This document shows, one piece after another, positions 1 through 9,078 of a stretch of DNA of 63,116 bases. Source of the stretch: an uncultured Clostridia bacterium (GTDB lineage Bacteria; Bacillota; Clostridia; Lachnospirales; Cellulosilyticaceae). The notes under the pieces are model-generated. The model was not told the origin of the DNA. It searched no databases and saw nothing but the letters and a program-made list of their open reading frames with translations. A program made the translations under genes and the position numbers. Numbering within the stretch: the stretch's first letter is position 1; every line of letters begins with the position of its first letter. The stretch lies in the NCBI GenBank assembly GCA_937921505.1, contig CAKZUB010000015.1, positions 1 through 63,116 of the forward strand. The letters run 5' to 3'.

Positions 1-40
1 TTTTCGTCCATTGTGAGTAATACCTTTCTGATTATGTCCA

Positions 41-67
41 CCTCATTTCTTGTTATGAGGTTTTATT
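41..67 (+). terminator. Possible intrinsic terminator of an upstream gene
   Basis: A short hairpin (CCTCAT with ATGAGG, 8-nt loop) is followed by TTTTATT. It probably ends a transcription unit that begins left of the window. No other support is visible. Confidence 0.45.
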
Positions 68-165
68 ATAATATATAAACTACTATTTGGGACATAATCA
101 TTTGTGGTACAGTAAGACATTATCATAAATGAATCATAAATAACACGATTTACTAATATTCTCAA

Positions 166-194
166 TTGACTTTAGTTACATAATAATATATTAT
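166..194 (+). promoter_or_regulatory. Sigma-A promoter of the riboswitch-symporter transcript
   Basis: TTGACT at 166-171 and TATTAT at 189-194 are separated by exactly 17 bases. The predicted start lies about 15 bases ahead of the glycine aptamer, as expected for a riboswitch-controlled transcript. Confidence 0.65.
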
Positions 195-214
195 GTAGAA
201 TAGAATTACATAAC

Positions 215-400
215 TGGATGAAGCTACGCAGAAGAGAGATCATTTACAAAGTATTTGATCCGCCGAAGGAGTAACACTCTCAGGTACTTATATAAGTGGG
301 ACTGTATAGCTGACAGAACTCTGGAGAGACCTTATGTTATAGGCGCCGAAGGGGCAAAAGTAGGAAACTATTTAATCTCTCAGGCAAAAGGACAGAGCTT
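215..400 (+). promoter_or_regulatory. Tandem glycine riboswitch
   Basis: Two consecutive glycine aptamers are recognisable. The first has GCCGAAGGAG (262-271) and CTCTCAGGTAC, closing near the CTCTGGAGAGACC linker at 319-331. The second has GCGCCGAAGGGGC (343-355) and CTCTCAGGCAAAAGGACAG (377-395). It lies upstream of a sodium:alanine/glycine symporter gene. Glycine riboswitches in front of such transporters are known, and in streptococci one has been described as repressing; the terminator at 551-593 fits repression here, by inference. Confidence 0.92.
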
Positions 401-550
401 TATACACTTTCTAATAATTACGCGCATAGTGGGTTTACATAACATATCTATAAATGAGTTGATTTTTTGACGATTTATATTTTTTGTGATGGAAATTTAT
501 ACTAGGATAATGACTTGAAATGTATACGCATAGACCTATAGAACATTAGG

Positions 551-593
551 AACTCCTCTTATTTTAAAATTTAATTAAAAGGGAGTTTTTTTT
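551..593 (+). terminator. Riboswitch expression platform: terminator overlapping the ribosome binding site
   Basis: AACTCC at 551-556 pairs with GGAGTT at 582-587 and is followed by eight T residues that run straight into the ATG at 594. The 3' arm contains the Shine-Dalgarno sequence GGGAG. When formed, the hairpin would both terminate transcription and hide the ribosome binding site. Confidence 0.75.
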
Positions 594-1952
594 ATGGACT
601 TTATTACTATTTTGAACAACATTAATGATTTTGTGTGGGGGCCTCCGCTGCTTGCTTTATTAGTCTGTACAGGAGTTTTTCTGACTGTTAGATTAGGACT
701 ATTACAAGTTATTAAATTACCCCAAGCACTAAGGCTTATATTTACAGCAAAAAATGAAGGCACAGGAGATATTAATAGTTTTGGAGCGCTTTGTACAGCA
801 CTTGCTGCAACAGTAGGCACAGGAAATATAGTAGGTGTTTCAACAGCTATTGCTGGAGGTGGACCAGGCGCATTATTTTGGATGTGGGTTGCAGCTTTTT
901 TTGGTATGGCAACGAAATACGCAGAAGGTGTACTTGCTATTAAATATCGTACAACAGATCAAAACGGAGAAGTATCTGGTGGTCCGATGTACTATATCGA
1001 AAGAGGTATGGGTAAAAAGTTTAAGCCACTTGCTATTTTCTTTGCTGTTAGTGGTGTTTTAGTTGCACTTTTAGGGATTGGTACTTTTCCACAAGTTAAT
1101 GCCATTAGTCAGAGTATAAAATCTACAGTGGGCATAGATGTACGTGTGACAGGTATGATTATTGCAGTTGGTGTTGCACTTGTTATCTTTGGGGGAATTA
1201 AAAGTATTTCAAAGGTTTCGGAAAAGGTAGTACCTTTTATGGCAATTATTTATATTATTTTTTCTATAGTAATACTAGCCTTCTCAGCGGATCAGATCAT
1301 TCCAGCATTAGGGTTAATTTTCAAAGGAGCTTTTACACCAAGTGCTGCAATTGGCGGTTTTGGGGGAGCTATGGTAGCAAAAGCTATTCAGATGGGAATT
1401 GCAAGAGGTGTCTTCTCAAATGAATCTGGACTTGGAAGTGCCCCTATCGCAGCGGCAGCAGCAAAGACTAATTGGCCTGCAGAACAAGGACTTATTTCAA
1501 TGACAGGAACTTTTATTGATACGATTATTATTTGTACATTAACAGGCCTTAGCATTATAGTAACAGGAGCTTGGCATGGCGGAGCAAAGGGAGCTGTTAT
1601 CACACAACAAGCATTTGCAACAGTTTTACCAACTATGGGACCTCTTCTTCTTACAATATGTCTTACACTTTTTGCTTTTACAACTATTTTAGGATGGTGC
1701 TACTATGGTGAGCGTTGTCTTGAATATGTAGCAGGAGTAAAAGGGATTAAAATATATAGAATTGTCTTTGTAGCAATGGTTGCACTTGGCGCGTATATTA
1801 AGCTAGAAGCTATATGGATTTTAGCAGATATCTTTAATGGACTTATGGCACTTCCAAATCTTATTGCACTACTTGCTTTATCAGGAGTAGTTGTTGCTGA
1901 AACAAAAGCTTATATGACACATGTAGCAAAAAATAAGGGTCTTACGCTCTAA
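594..1952 (+). CDS. Sodium:alanine/glycine symporter (AgcS family)
   Basis: This 452-residue integral membrane protein matches the AGCS family of sodium-coupled alanine or glycine carriers in length and sequence. Family motifs visible include the N-terminal GTGNIVGVSTAIAGGGPGA stretch (about residues 75-93), the GGPMYYIERGMG segment and the RGVFSNESGLGSAPIAAAAA segment. About ten to eleven hydrophobic helices are apparent. The tandem glycine riboswitch just upstream strongly suggests that glycine is a real substrate. The gene stands alone and is closed by a strong bidirectional terminator. The start codon follows the GGGAG that is embedded in the attenuator hairpin. Confidence 0.93.
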   Translation: MDFITILNNINDFVWGPPLLALLVCTGVFLTVRLGLLQVIKLPQALRLIFTAKNEGTGDINSFGALCTALAATVGTGNIVGVSTAIAGGGPGALFWMWVAAFFGMATKYAEGVLAIKYRTTDQNGEVSGGPMYYIERGMGKKFKPLAIFFAVSGVLVALLGIGTFPQVNAISQSIKSTVGIDVRVTGMIIAVGVALVIFGGIKSISKVSEKVVPFMAIIYIIFSIVILAFSADQIIPALGLIFKGAFTPSAAIGGFGGAMVAKAIQMGIARGVFSNESGLGSAPIAAAAAKTNWPAEQGLISMTGTFIDTIIICTLTGLSIIVTGAWHGGAKGAVITQQAFATVLPTMGPLLLTICLTLFAFTTILGWCYYGERCLEYVAGVKGIKIYRIVFVAMVALGAYIKLEAIWILADIFNGLMALPNLIALLALSGVVVAETKAYMTHVAKNKGLTL

Positions 1953-1968
1953 AGATTAAATAAAAAAA

Positions 1969-2015
1969 TACCCATCAAGTAGTCCTATAAAACAAAAGGA
2001 TTACTTGATGGGTAT
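1969..2015. terminator. Bidirectional terminator between symporter and DUF523 genes
   Basis: A nearly perfect 20-bp stem (ATACCCATCAAGTAGTCCT with its complement) is flanked by A and T runs on both sides. It can serve both the plus-strand symporter and the minus-strand DUF218-DUF523 unit, which converge here. Confidence 0.9.
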
Positions 2016-2041
2016 TTTTAATTTAACAGATAGATTTTAAA

Positions 2042-2479
2042 TTATTCTGATTGCCAATTAAGTTCATCAAATACTGTAATATTATTCTTAGCTAAAAGTT
2101 CTGCAGCTAGACCATTACCTTCTATAAGGTTTCCACTAAAAGAACCATCGTATATTTGACCATAACCACATGAGGGGCTTTTGGATTTAAGTATGGCAGC
2201 GGTGATACCAAGGGTTTTACATAGTTCAAGAGTCTGAGTAGCACCCTGTTCAAATTCAGATGTAAAATCTTTATTACTTTTACTAATAACTCTGCGGTTT
2301 TTATTATCAGTTTGTATAATTTCGCAGCATTCTCTAGGACATGGTAAGCCCCCTAGTAATTCTGGACATACAGGGAAAGCTTGCCCACTTTCAAAAAGTT
2401 CTTGTAATGTTTCATCTGGTACGTTGGTACCATCATATCTGCACTTTACACCAACTAGACAAGCACTTACTAGATACAT
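2042..2479 (-). CDS. DUF523 family protein
   Basis: This 145-residue soluble protein has the DUF523 pattern: an N-terminal VSACLVGVKCRYDG segment, CPELLGGLPCPRE in the middle and a KSKSPSCGYGQIYDG segment near residue 105-120. The family is widespread in bacteria and rich in conserved cysteines; its function is not firmly known. The open frame extends upstream, but the ATG at 2479 is preceded by a clear GGAGGG ribosome binding site, so the shorter start is used. It lies just downstream of the DUF218 gene and is probably co-transcribed with it. Confidence 0.88.
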   Translation of the reverse strand: MYLVSACLVGVKCRYDGTNVPDETLQELFESGQAFPVCPELLGGLPCPRECCEIIQTDNKNRRVISKSNKDFTSEFEQGATQTLELCKTLGITAAILKSKSPSCGYGQIYDGSFSGNLIEGNGLAAELLAKNNITVFDELNWQSE

Positions 2480-2495
2480 ATGGGCCCTCCTTATA

Positions 2496-3308
2496 TTAAG
2501 TATATTCTCTGTTTTTAAAAAAATCTTGCAAGCTATGTAATAAATGTTGATAGGCATATATAATATCATTTGGTATATCTACATGTACTATATAATCTTT
2601 TCCTTTAGGACCATAGCCAAGTTCATCATCTTGTAATCTTGGTATTTCACCCATTAGTAATGAAATAAATCTATGGGGGGACCAAGCATTTTCCTTAGCA
2701 CCATTAATCAGTATGTTATTATCTTGTAGTGATAAAGTAGGAATATAGGGAGCGTAATTAATAAATAAGATGTCTTTAGATTGCCATTCTCTTAAAAATG
2801 ATGCATAAGTTCTTAACTGCATCGTTGGGTCCTGAATAAGCATAAATGTATTAGCTTTAATATTACTTTCTTTAAAAAGCAAATAGGCATTTTTTGCATT
2901 AGAACCACAATTTGTCGATTGATTTTCTACTAAAATATCATCTGGATTAATACCATGGCATTTAACGAGAATATCATTGTATATATCAGCTTCAGCCCTA
3001 TTAGTTAGCTCTATTTTATTATATTTTGGATGCTTACGCATATTATCATACAGGTAATGAGTAGAGTGGCCGATACCACCAACTAGCATTATTTTTTTTA
3101 TAAGACCTTCTTTAAATATTTTTGCAGCAAGATCAGCCGTATAAATAAGACTGCTTCCTAAAAGAATTAATACATCAACAGACTTCAAGTTATATTTTTT
3201 TAAAAGCATATCCTTGTTTAGTTGAGTTAAGTCTCTGCGTGCTAAAAACTTAGAAATATTATTTAGATTTTCTATTTGTTCTTTAGTAAGGTTTATTTGA
3301 GTAGACAT
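2496..3308 (-). CDS. DUF218 (YdcF/ElyC-like) protein
   Basis: This 270-residue protein carries a DUF218 domain. Visible features are an Asp-containing first strand (VDVLILLGSSLIYTADLAA), a glycine-rich turn (KIMLVGGIGHSTHYLYD) and the NQSTNCGSNAKNA and LIQDPTMQLR segments. No membrane helix or signal peptide is present, unlike ElyC and SanA, so it is nearer the cytosolic YdcF type. The biochemical role of YdcF proteins is unresolved. The start has a GAGGGA ribosome binding site. The stop lies 16 bases before the DUF523 start, so a two-gene operon is likely. Confidence 0.8.
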   Translation of the reverse strand: MSTQINLTKEQIENLNNISKFLARRDLTQLNKDMLLKKYNLKSVDVLILLGSSLIYTADLAAKIFKEGLIKKIMLVGGIGHSTHYLYDNMRKHPKYNKIELTNRAEADIYNDILVKCHGINPDDILVENQSTNCGSNAKNAYLLFKESNIKANTFMLIQDPTMQLRTYASFLREWQSKDILFINYAPYIPTLSLQDNNILINGAKENAWSPHRFISLLMGEIPRLQDDELGYGPKGKDYIVHVDIPNDIIYAYQHLLHSLQDFFKNREYT

Positions 3309-3407
3309 TTCAATCCCTCTTTTCTAAGAGTGTAAAGATATCATAAAAAGCTATATACGCTGAGAATTTGTTAATAAAAACTTTAATGATAAATTTTATA
3401 ATAAGTG

Positions 3408-3453
3408 ATTTGATAGGCTAGATTACGCTTAGTTGGTCTAGCCTATCAAATCA
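3408..3453. terminator. Hairpin terminator after the unrecognised gene at 3459
   Basis: A perfect 14-bp stem (TTTGATAGGCTAGA with its complement) lies just downstream of the minus-strand stop codon at 3459. The T run is weak on either side, but the stem separates the amidohydrolase-to-unknown operon from the DUF218-DUF523 operon. Confidence 0.6.
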
Positions 3454-3458
3454 AATGA

Positions 3459-4244
3459 TTAGAGAATGAAATTGGGTTCTTTTTTTAGTGAAGACATTAA
3501 ATCATCCAAATGATTTAATTGTTCAGTGGTTCCAGTAGCCGCAAGCCAATAACTGCCTTCAGCACCACATACCCCACCGCTCGCTACAAGTTCAGAAGCT
3601 GCGCCAGTTAATAATTGTATAGCTTCTAGTTCGGTTACAATATTCCCTGTGACAGGCATGTATTTTGAACCAGACGCATGAGGAGAATTGAGTTTTTGGG
3701 CTATTTTATTCATATCTCCTGAAATACGCTTTTCGAGACCTATAGGTAAATAGAGTTCAACTCTTTTACCGAGTATAGCTTGAAGTGCAGCAGTAATCGT
3801 GCCTCCTGTAGGGTGACCAATATATATGGCTGCTTGATGAGCCTCTAAATTAACAGCATTGGCACCTTTAATAATAATATCACCTTTTTGTAAACTATCA
3901 GCGACGTCAAATATAGTTTTACCCTTATCCCATTTGCCTTTTACAATAACGACATCACCTAAAAATTTATTTTGATCATTTGTCGCAGTAGAATCAGTAG
4001 CCATATAGCCTGGTGGCAAGGTGATACCTCTAAAGAAGTTTTTCTTGGAAAATTCTGAGCCTTGCCCAATCTTATTTAGAAATTCTTCAGCTACATAACC
4101 ATTTGTTGTTCCAGCGATAATGACGATAGTCTTATTTTCTAAGGCATCAGAAATGGATGGATCAGATAGTAATGATTTGGCAATGAGTCTTTTACCTGCA
4201 GCAGGTGATAATACATATTGTTTAGTGAGTTGATCGGTGTTCAT
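3459..4244 (-). CDS. Unrecognised conserved-looking protein in a radical SAM operon
   Basis: I do not recognise the family of this 261-residue protein. It is soluble, with no signal peptide or membrane segment. It shows nucleotide-fold-like features: a hydrophobic strand followed by AGTTNGYVAEEFL (about 44-56), IIIKGANAVNLEAHQAAIY, and the glycine-rich IGHPTGGTITAALQAILGKR. A C-terminal SGGVCGAEGSYWLAATG segment is distinctive. It is the last gene of a minus-strand operon with two radical SAM enzymes, a flavodoxin and an amidohydrolase, and sits 17 bases after the HemN-like gene, so a role in the same pathway is inferred. The start has an AGGTATTATA leader; initiation at ATG 4244 is the only good choice. 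Confidence 0.7.
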   Translation of the reverse strand: MNTDQLTKQYVLSPAAGKRLIAKSLLSDPSISDALENKTIVIIAGTTNGYVAEEFLNKIGQGSEFSKKNFFRGITLPPGYMATDSTATNDQNKFLGDVVIVKGKWDKGKTIFDVADSLQKGDIIIKGANAVNLEAHQAAIYIGHPTGGTITAALQAILGKRVELYLPIGLEKRISGDMNKIAQKLNSPHASGSKYMPVTGNIVTELEAIQLLTGAASELVASGGVCGAEGSYWLAATGTTEQLNHLDDLMSSLKKEPNFIL

Positions 4245-4261
4245 GAATATAATACCTCCAT

Positions 4262-5515
4262 TTATTTTAAAATAATTTTATCTGGAAATGAAATAGTTCT
4301 AGATATATGCCACATTTTATCAATGTAAGACCTAGTATATTGTTGCTCAATATCGTGATAAATATAAGAAGCTTTATCAGTTAAATAATAATGATCATCA
4401 TCTGAGGTAATAAAACCTAATTTTTCGGCAAGATAAAGTTCAAAACTATATAATTTGTGAAGCGGATCTCCTACTAAATTTTCAAAGCTATTTTTATGAA
4501 TGATAAGAGAATAAGCACTCCAAAATAAATAATAAACAGCACGTTGCCTCTTAGTAAAAGAAAGCATTAAAGAAGTAGGTAGTTCTTTAGCCTTTATTCT
4601 ATTTATATAAGCTTCAATTGAAAAAGTATTGATTTTAAAAATATCCTTTAAAAGAGTGGTCGCTGATACCCCAAAGCCTAAGAATGTATCACGTGTCACA
4701 GAGGAGTATTTAGAAGTCCCTTTTTTTGCAAAGGTCCATACAGAAGTCCTCTCTATATCTAATTCATGAGAGATAGCATTTAAGCATTTAAGCATCTCTT
4801 TTTTCTTTTTATGGGAGAGGGGTTTGTGTTTATTATTTGCAAAAGTAAAATCAATAAAAGGATAGGTAGAAACCTGAGTTGCCCCATATTTAAAAGCAGT
4901 TACAATATCATTTTTTAAAACGTCTTTATTCTGACCACTCATACCAAAGATTAAGTCAACATCTACAACTTCAAAATTAAAGTCTTGGATGAGCTTAAGC
5001 TTTCCTTTAAAGTCGTCATTTTCTCTATCTATTATATGAAGGCAATTTTCATTAAAAGATTGTATGCCAACACTGATCATGGTAACTCCTGCAGTTTTTA
5101 ATTTTGTGAGAGTACTATAGGTAATATTTGAAGGATGAAGTTCAACACCTATACCGCCCGTAATTATAAAATAATGGCGTAGTTTATTTATGATATCAGA
5201 CAAATCATCTATCATAAGAGCAGGAGAACCACCCCCAAAATAAAGGCTTGTTGCTTCTTTTTTGGTAGAAGTCATTTGACCTACTAAATCAATCTCTTGG
5301 AGTAAAGCCTTTTTATAGTCTTTAACAACAGAAGGGTCATATTTTACTTTGCAATAGGGACAAAAATCACATAAAGACTTGCAAAATGGAATATGAACGT
5401 ATAAACCTAAATGGTCTAACGTTTTAAAATCTAAGGTGTTAGAATAGGTGCCATCAAAAACAAAAGGTTTTAAAGATCTTGTGAGCAATATTCTTAAAAG
5501 TGACGTAAGTAGCAT
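4262..5515 (-). CDS. Radical SAM protein, HemN/HemW-like
   Basis: This 417-residue protein resembles oxygen-independent coproporphyrinogen oxidase relatives. The radical SAM motif is HIPFCKSLCDFCPYCK near residue 40, with a second cysteine-containing extension typical of HemN/HemW. The glycine motif YFGGGSPALM follows, then GVELHPSN and SVGIQSFNENCL. The HemN C-terminal region is only weakly represented. True HemN, the haem chaperone HemW, or a specialised paralogue are all possible; the unusual operon favours a paralogue. The ribosome binding site is AGGAGA. The gap to the next gene is only 17 bases. Confidence 0.82.
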   Translation of the reverse strand: MLLTSLLRILLTRSLKPFVFDGTYSNTLDFKTLDHLGLYVHIPFCKSLCDFCPYCKVKYDPSVVKDYKKALLQEIDLVGQMTSTKKEATSLYFGGGSPALMIDDLSDIINKLRHYFIITGGIGVELHPSNITYSTLTKLKTAGVTMISVGIQSFNENCLHIIDRENDDFKGKLKLIQDFNFEVVDVDLIFGMSGQNKDVLKNDIVTAFKYGATQVSTYPFIDFTFANNKHKPLSHKKKKEMLKCLNAISHELDIERTSVWTFAKKGTSKYSSVTRDTFLGFGVSATTLLKDIFKINTFSIEAYINRIKAKELPTSLMLSFTKRQRAVYYLFWSAYSLIIHKNSFENLVGDPLHKLYSFELYLAEKLGFITSDDDHYYLTDKASYIYHDIEQQYTRSYIDKMWHISRTISFPDKIILK

Positions 5516-5587
5516 CGCTTATCTCCTAAATAGTTACTTTATGTATTTATACCAGAAAAAGTATAGTCATTATATATTTTATAGGGT

Positions 5588-6490
5588 TTAAATATATCTT
5601 AAGTAGGTCTTTAACATATCTATAATAACAGCAATGTTTCCATCAAACACTAAAGCATACTCGGCAGCAAAGAAGTAGCCGCATTTTTCACAGAGTCCTT
5701 CTATTTCAATACATCTACCACAGGTATACTGTTTGCCATCTTCTACAACAATGCATTGATAGCAAGGTGTTTTAAAGGAATTGTTGATAATATATTTAAA
5801 AGCAGTTTTTAAGTTGAAAATGGGATAGCCTTGTTTCATTAAATTGCCTATAGTAGTACAGCAAGATTCCTTTTCAGTGGGGGAGAGCATTAAGTTTTCT
5901 GTATTAGGATAGGGTGTATGGAAGTTAAAGGATACCGCACGTATGTTTTTGGTATTTTTAGCCACATCACTTACTGATTGTATATCATGCTTATTTAGCT
6001 GATTAATAGCCATGTAGAGACAGATATTATCAGAGGTTGCATGATCAATGTTATTTAAGATTGTATCGTATGTATTACCTCTGATTAAATTATGATTTTC
6101 CGGAGTACCATCTAGACTCAGTAGAATCAAGTCTGCTTCAGGCATATCAAGAGGAAAGGTACCATTAGTTACAACATTAACTATCAAAAATCCAATAGAT
6201 TTAGCCTCTTGGACTAAATTTTTAATTGTTTTTCCATTGTCCTCCCATAAAAAGGTTTCTCCTCCACAGAAGAATAATATTCTTATGCCTTGGTTGTAGA
6301 GGTCAGACATTTCTTGATGTATACTTTGATAGGCATACATTTTACCAGTAATATTATTAACACTGCAATGTTTACAGGTAAGATTACATTTGTCTGTTAA
6401 AATAATAGTTGCCAAAATAGGCTTTCTTCTTTTAAAAATAATGGTACTAAGGCCAAATAGAGAAAATTGAATAAGTGAACGTATTTTCAT
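5588..6490 (-). CDS. Radical SAM protein with C-terminal cysteine cluster
   Basis: This 300-residue protein carries a radical SAM CxxxCxxC motif, TDKCNLTCKHCS, at about residues 32-43, and the glycine motif FFCGGETFLWED. A C-terminal cluster (CYQC, then CGRC, then CEKC within about 35 residues, around 240-275) resembles the auxiliary iron-sulphur or zinc sites of SPASM-like enzymes. Such proteins often modify peptides or act as anaerobic maturases; the substrate here is unknown. It lies between a flavodoxin, which could reduce its cluster, and a HemN-like radical SAM gene. The start is supported by AAAGGAT. Confidence 0.8.
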   Translation of the reverse strand: MKIRSLIQFSLFGLSTIIFKRRKPILATIILTDKCNLTCKHCSVNNITGKMYAYQSIHQEMSDLYNQGIRILFFCGGETFLWEDNGKTIKNLVQEAKSIGFLIVNVVTNGTFPLDMPEADLILLSLDGTPENHNLIRGNTYDTILNNIDHATSDNICLYMAINQLNKHDIQSVSDVAKNTKNIRAVSFNFHTPYPNTENLMLSPTEKESCCTTIGNLMKQGYPIFNLKTAFKYIINNSFKTPCYQCIVVEDGKQYTCGRCIEIEGLCEKCGYFFAAEYALVFDGNIAVIIDMLKTYLRYI

Positions 6491-6542
6491 AGCGTGAGAT
6501 CCTTTGCAGAGTATAGGTGTTTTTTAAAAGACTGTATAAGTT

Positions 6543-7085
6543 TTATATACTAGAGGTTGTAATGTATGCAATGAGCTCATTTATATTTTCTTTCTTTGTA
6601 AAATCTACAGGTTTTTTGATAGCTGAGAGCATACCTATTTCATCAGAGGACAACTTTATTTTTCGTTTAGCCTTTGCTTGTATCTTAATATTAAGCAGTC
6701 TTAAGAGCATTTTATCAATAAAGGGTAGCTTATTAAAATCAACACCACCGCGCAGATAATAAAATTGTATATGCTGTTGTTGCTCAGCAGAGAAATTTTT
6801 ATTTTTCACTTCACTTATTGCTTTGCTTGTAGATGGTGAGGCACCAGAGCCAAAAACAACAATTTTTTTATCTTTCAGTTTATCATAGTTATTTGTTATT
6901 TTTTTTAGACCGTTAATACCGGCCGCGTGTAATCCACCGCCATAAACAATAACATCATAGTCCATCAACTTATTTACATTAACTTTTGAAGCCTCAAAGA
7001 GGTCTGCCTTTAATGCTTCTGCAATCCACTTTGCATATTTTTTTACAAAACCTGATTTGGATTTATATAGAACGATAGCTTTCAT
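6543..7085 (-). CDS. Flavodoxin-domain protein
   Basis: This 180-residue protein begins with a flavodoxin FMN-phosphate loop (VLYKSKSGFVKKYAKWIAE), followed by DYDVIVYGGGLHAAGI and IVVFGSGASPSTSKA. The layout is like the flavodoxin_5 / HemG-type family rather than small electron-transfer flavodoxins. It probably binds FMN and donates electrons to, or reduces a product of, the neighbouring radical SAM enzymes. It overlaps the upstream amidohydrolase gene by 23 bases, which implies translational coupling. The ribosome binding site AAGGAG lies 7 bases ahead of the ATG. Confidence 0.85.
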   Translation of the reverse strand: MKAIVLYKSKSGFVKKYAKWIAEALKADLFEASKVNVNKLMDYDVIVYGGGLHAAGINGLKKITNNYDKLKDKKIVVFGSGASPSTSKAISEVKNKNFSAEQQQHIQFYYLRGGVDFNKLPFIDKMLLRLLNIKIQAKAKRKIKLSSDEIGMLSAIKKPVDFTKKENINELIAYITTSSI

Positions 7086-8160
7086 TGACTTCTCCTTTTT
7101 TACACTCTATTTTTAATAATCGTTTAGCATTGCATGAGAAAATATTTTTTCGCTCTTCTTCATCTTGGGTTGCTCTTAATACAGCAGTTAGAGATAGGGC
7201 ATGATTAAAGGCTGGATAATCAGTGCCATATAATAGACGTTCACTACCGAGGGCATTAATCAATTGTTTAATCTTGTGTGGGGGCTGAGTACTTATTTCT
7301 GCATATGTATTAGGATACAATTTCATAAGTTCAATAAGTTCGTGAGTTTGATATATTGCGGCATGAGCAAAAATAAAGGTCATATCAGGAACTTCTTTTA
7401 AAACATTATAAAATCTCTTTAAATCTTGGGTTTCCAAGGTGCTTCTTAGATGCTTTGGTATTTTTTTTATCTTTTCTTGTGGAAAGGCCAGCCCGCTGCA
7501 AGAGATAATAGGTAACTTGGTTTCAGAAAGTTGTTTGAGGATCTTGATTGTTTTTACATCATCGATAGTAATACCTATTACATGAGGTGCAATTTTCCAA
7601 CCCTTTATGCCATAAGCTATATTGGTATCAATTTTTTTTCTAACTTCACGCTCATCAGGATGGATACATCCAAAGGAGATAAATTCTTCATGTTGAGAAG
7701 TTATTTTAGACATAGCTTCACTACTGTCACAATCAGGCGTGTTAAGCTGTAAAACAACCGCTTTACAAATATTATTAAGCTTCATATCACGTAACATTCT
7801 CTGAGGTGTTGATTTTTTTAAGGCATAAATAAAGCCACCAAGTCCGGATAGTTCATAAGCTAATTTTAGTCCACCGAAGCTTAAAAGTTTTTCTGGATAG
7901 GTTGTAAAAAGTTCTTTGTTAAAATCAAAGTATTTTAAAGAGATTGGATAGCAAGATAGATCAAAGAATGATGATTCTAAATCCATACTGCTTTTTCTAA
8001 AGACTTTTGGTATAAAGCTTTTTACTCCTTCAAAAAGATGACAGTGAAAGTCTATTATTTCATAGTTTTTAACCAGTTCATCTTTTATTTTGAAGTCTCC
8101 GAAGTCTGTCAATTCTAATTCAGGAAGATCTTTTAAAATATCTTCTTTGTTTTTATACAT
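7063..8160 (-). CDS. Amidohydrolase-family metal-dependent hydrolase
   Basis: This 365-residue protein has the amidohydrolase_2 TIM-barrel pattern. It has a metal-binding DFHCHLFEG near residue 38, SFGCIHPDE, a carboxylate or His in GIKGWKIAPHVIGI, FAHAAIYQ and the C-terminal GTDYPAFNHALS aspartate. Family members hydrolyse or decarboxylate small molecules. It is the first gene of the five-gene minus-strand operon reaching down to 3459. AAAGGAG precedes the ATG. The substrate is unknown. Confidence 0.83.
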   Translation of the reverse strand: MYKNKEDILKDLPELELTDFGDFKIKDELVKNYEIIDFHCHLFEGVKSFIPKVFRKSSMDLESSFFDLSCYPISLKYFDFNKELFTTYPEKLLSFGGLKLAYELSGLGGFIYALKKSTPQRMLRDMKLNNICKAVVLQLNTPDCDSSEAMSKITSQHEEFISFGCIHPDEREVRKKIDTNIAYGIKGWKIAPHVIGITIDDVKTIKILKQLSETKLPIISCSGLAFPQEKIKKIPKHLRSTLETQDLKRFYNVLKEVPDMTFIFAHAAIYQTHELIELMKLYPNTYAEISTQPPHKIKQLINALGSERLLYGTDYPAFNHALSLTAVLRATQDEEERKNIFSCNAKRLLKIECKKGEVNESYRSI

Positions 8161-8483
8161 AGAGTGCTCCTTTACTAGTAAATTTAAGTTGATTTATAAA
8201 TTTTATCTAAAGCCTAAAAATATTGGAAATAGTAAACCTAATAAAATGAGAAGTAAGCCAATTTGCATATTGAATAATTTTATGAAAACAATATAATATT
8301 TAATAATATTATATTAATAATATACCACATTTTAAATTTCAAAAGAAGAGAGAAAGGGAGTAGATATTTGTTTAGGTATATACAGTATATTGAAGTTAAT
8401 ATTATAATGAGTATATAGATAACCTATGATCTAGTATACTTATAAGATTACATAAAAAAGATGGTTTATATAAGGAGGACCAA

Positions 8484-9059
8484 ATGAATAAAAAAAGTAC
8501 TGAGCAGAATACAACTAATCTGCCGTCAAATTATCAATTACATGCTAAAATGGATCTAAATAAAGATAAAAAAATTAATATGTGCATACAAATATTATTT
8601 TTCGGAATAGTGATATTTATGATTGGATTAGCAAGGGTGTTAGACTTTCCAATAAAGAGTAATTGGAACGTAAGTGTCAAGATCTTAATTACAGTATTTA
8701 TGTGTGCAGTCTATATGCTAGTACATGAATTAATACACGGCATCTTTTTTAAATTACTTACAGGCGTAAAACCAACTTATTTAGTTAACTTGCCTTTTTT
8801 GTGTACGGGAAGCGAGGCTTATTTAAACAAGAAAAGTTTTATTATTGTTGCGCTAGCGCCTGTTGTTATAGGGGGACTTTTTCTGATTGCAATGTTACTT
8901 GTTTTGCCATCAGATTTCTTTTTTAGCATTTACTTTGTAACTGTCTTGAACTTTGCAGGTGCAGCAGGTGATTATTTTCAAGTCTATGCCCTATTAAAAC
9001 TGCCTTCAATGGCATTAATTCAGGATAATGGAAAAGAAACAAAAGTATTTTGCAAATAG
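8484..9059 (+). CDS. DUF3267 putative membrane metalloprotease
   Basis: This 191-residue protein has four hydrophobic segments and the zinc-protease-like motif LVHELIHGIFF at about residues 84-94. That places it in the DUF3267 family of predicted intramembrane metalloproteases. The motif HExxH is intact. An excellent AAGGAGG site lies 7 bases before the ATG. It is transcribed divergently from the amidohydrolase operon and appears monocistronic. The physiological substrate of the family is not known. Confidence 0.85.
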   Translation: MNKKSTEQNTTNLPSNYQLHAKMDLNKDKKINMCIQILFFGIVIFMIGLARVLDFPIKSNWNVSVKILITVFMCAVYMLVHELIHGIFFKLLTGVKPTYLVNLPFLCTGSEAYLNKKSFIIVALAPVVIGGLFLIAMLLVLPSDFFFSIYFVTVLNFAGAAGDYFQVYALLKLPSMALIQDNGKETKVFCK

Positions 9060-9078
9060 AATAAGTATAATGAACAGC

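Noticed and set aside
255..470. Open frame of 71 codons near the left end
   Set aside because: It overlaps both aptamers of the glycine riboswitch; the sequence is explained by RNA structure, it has no ribosome binding site and resembles no protein.
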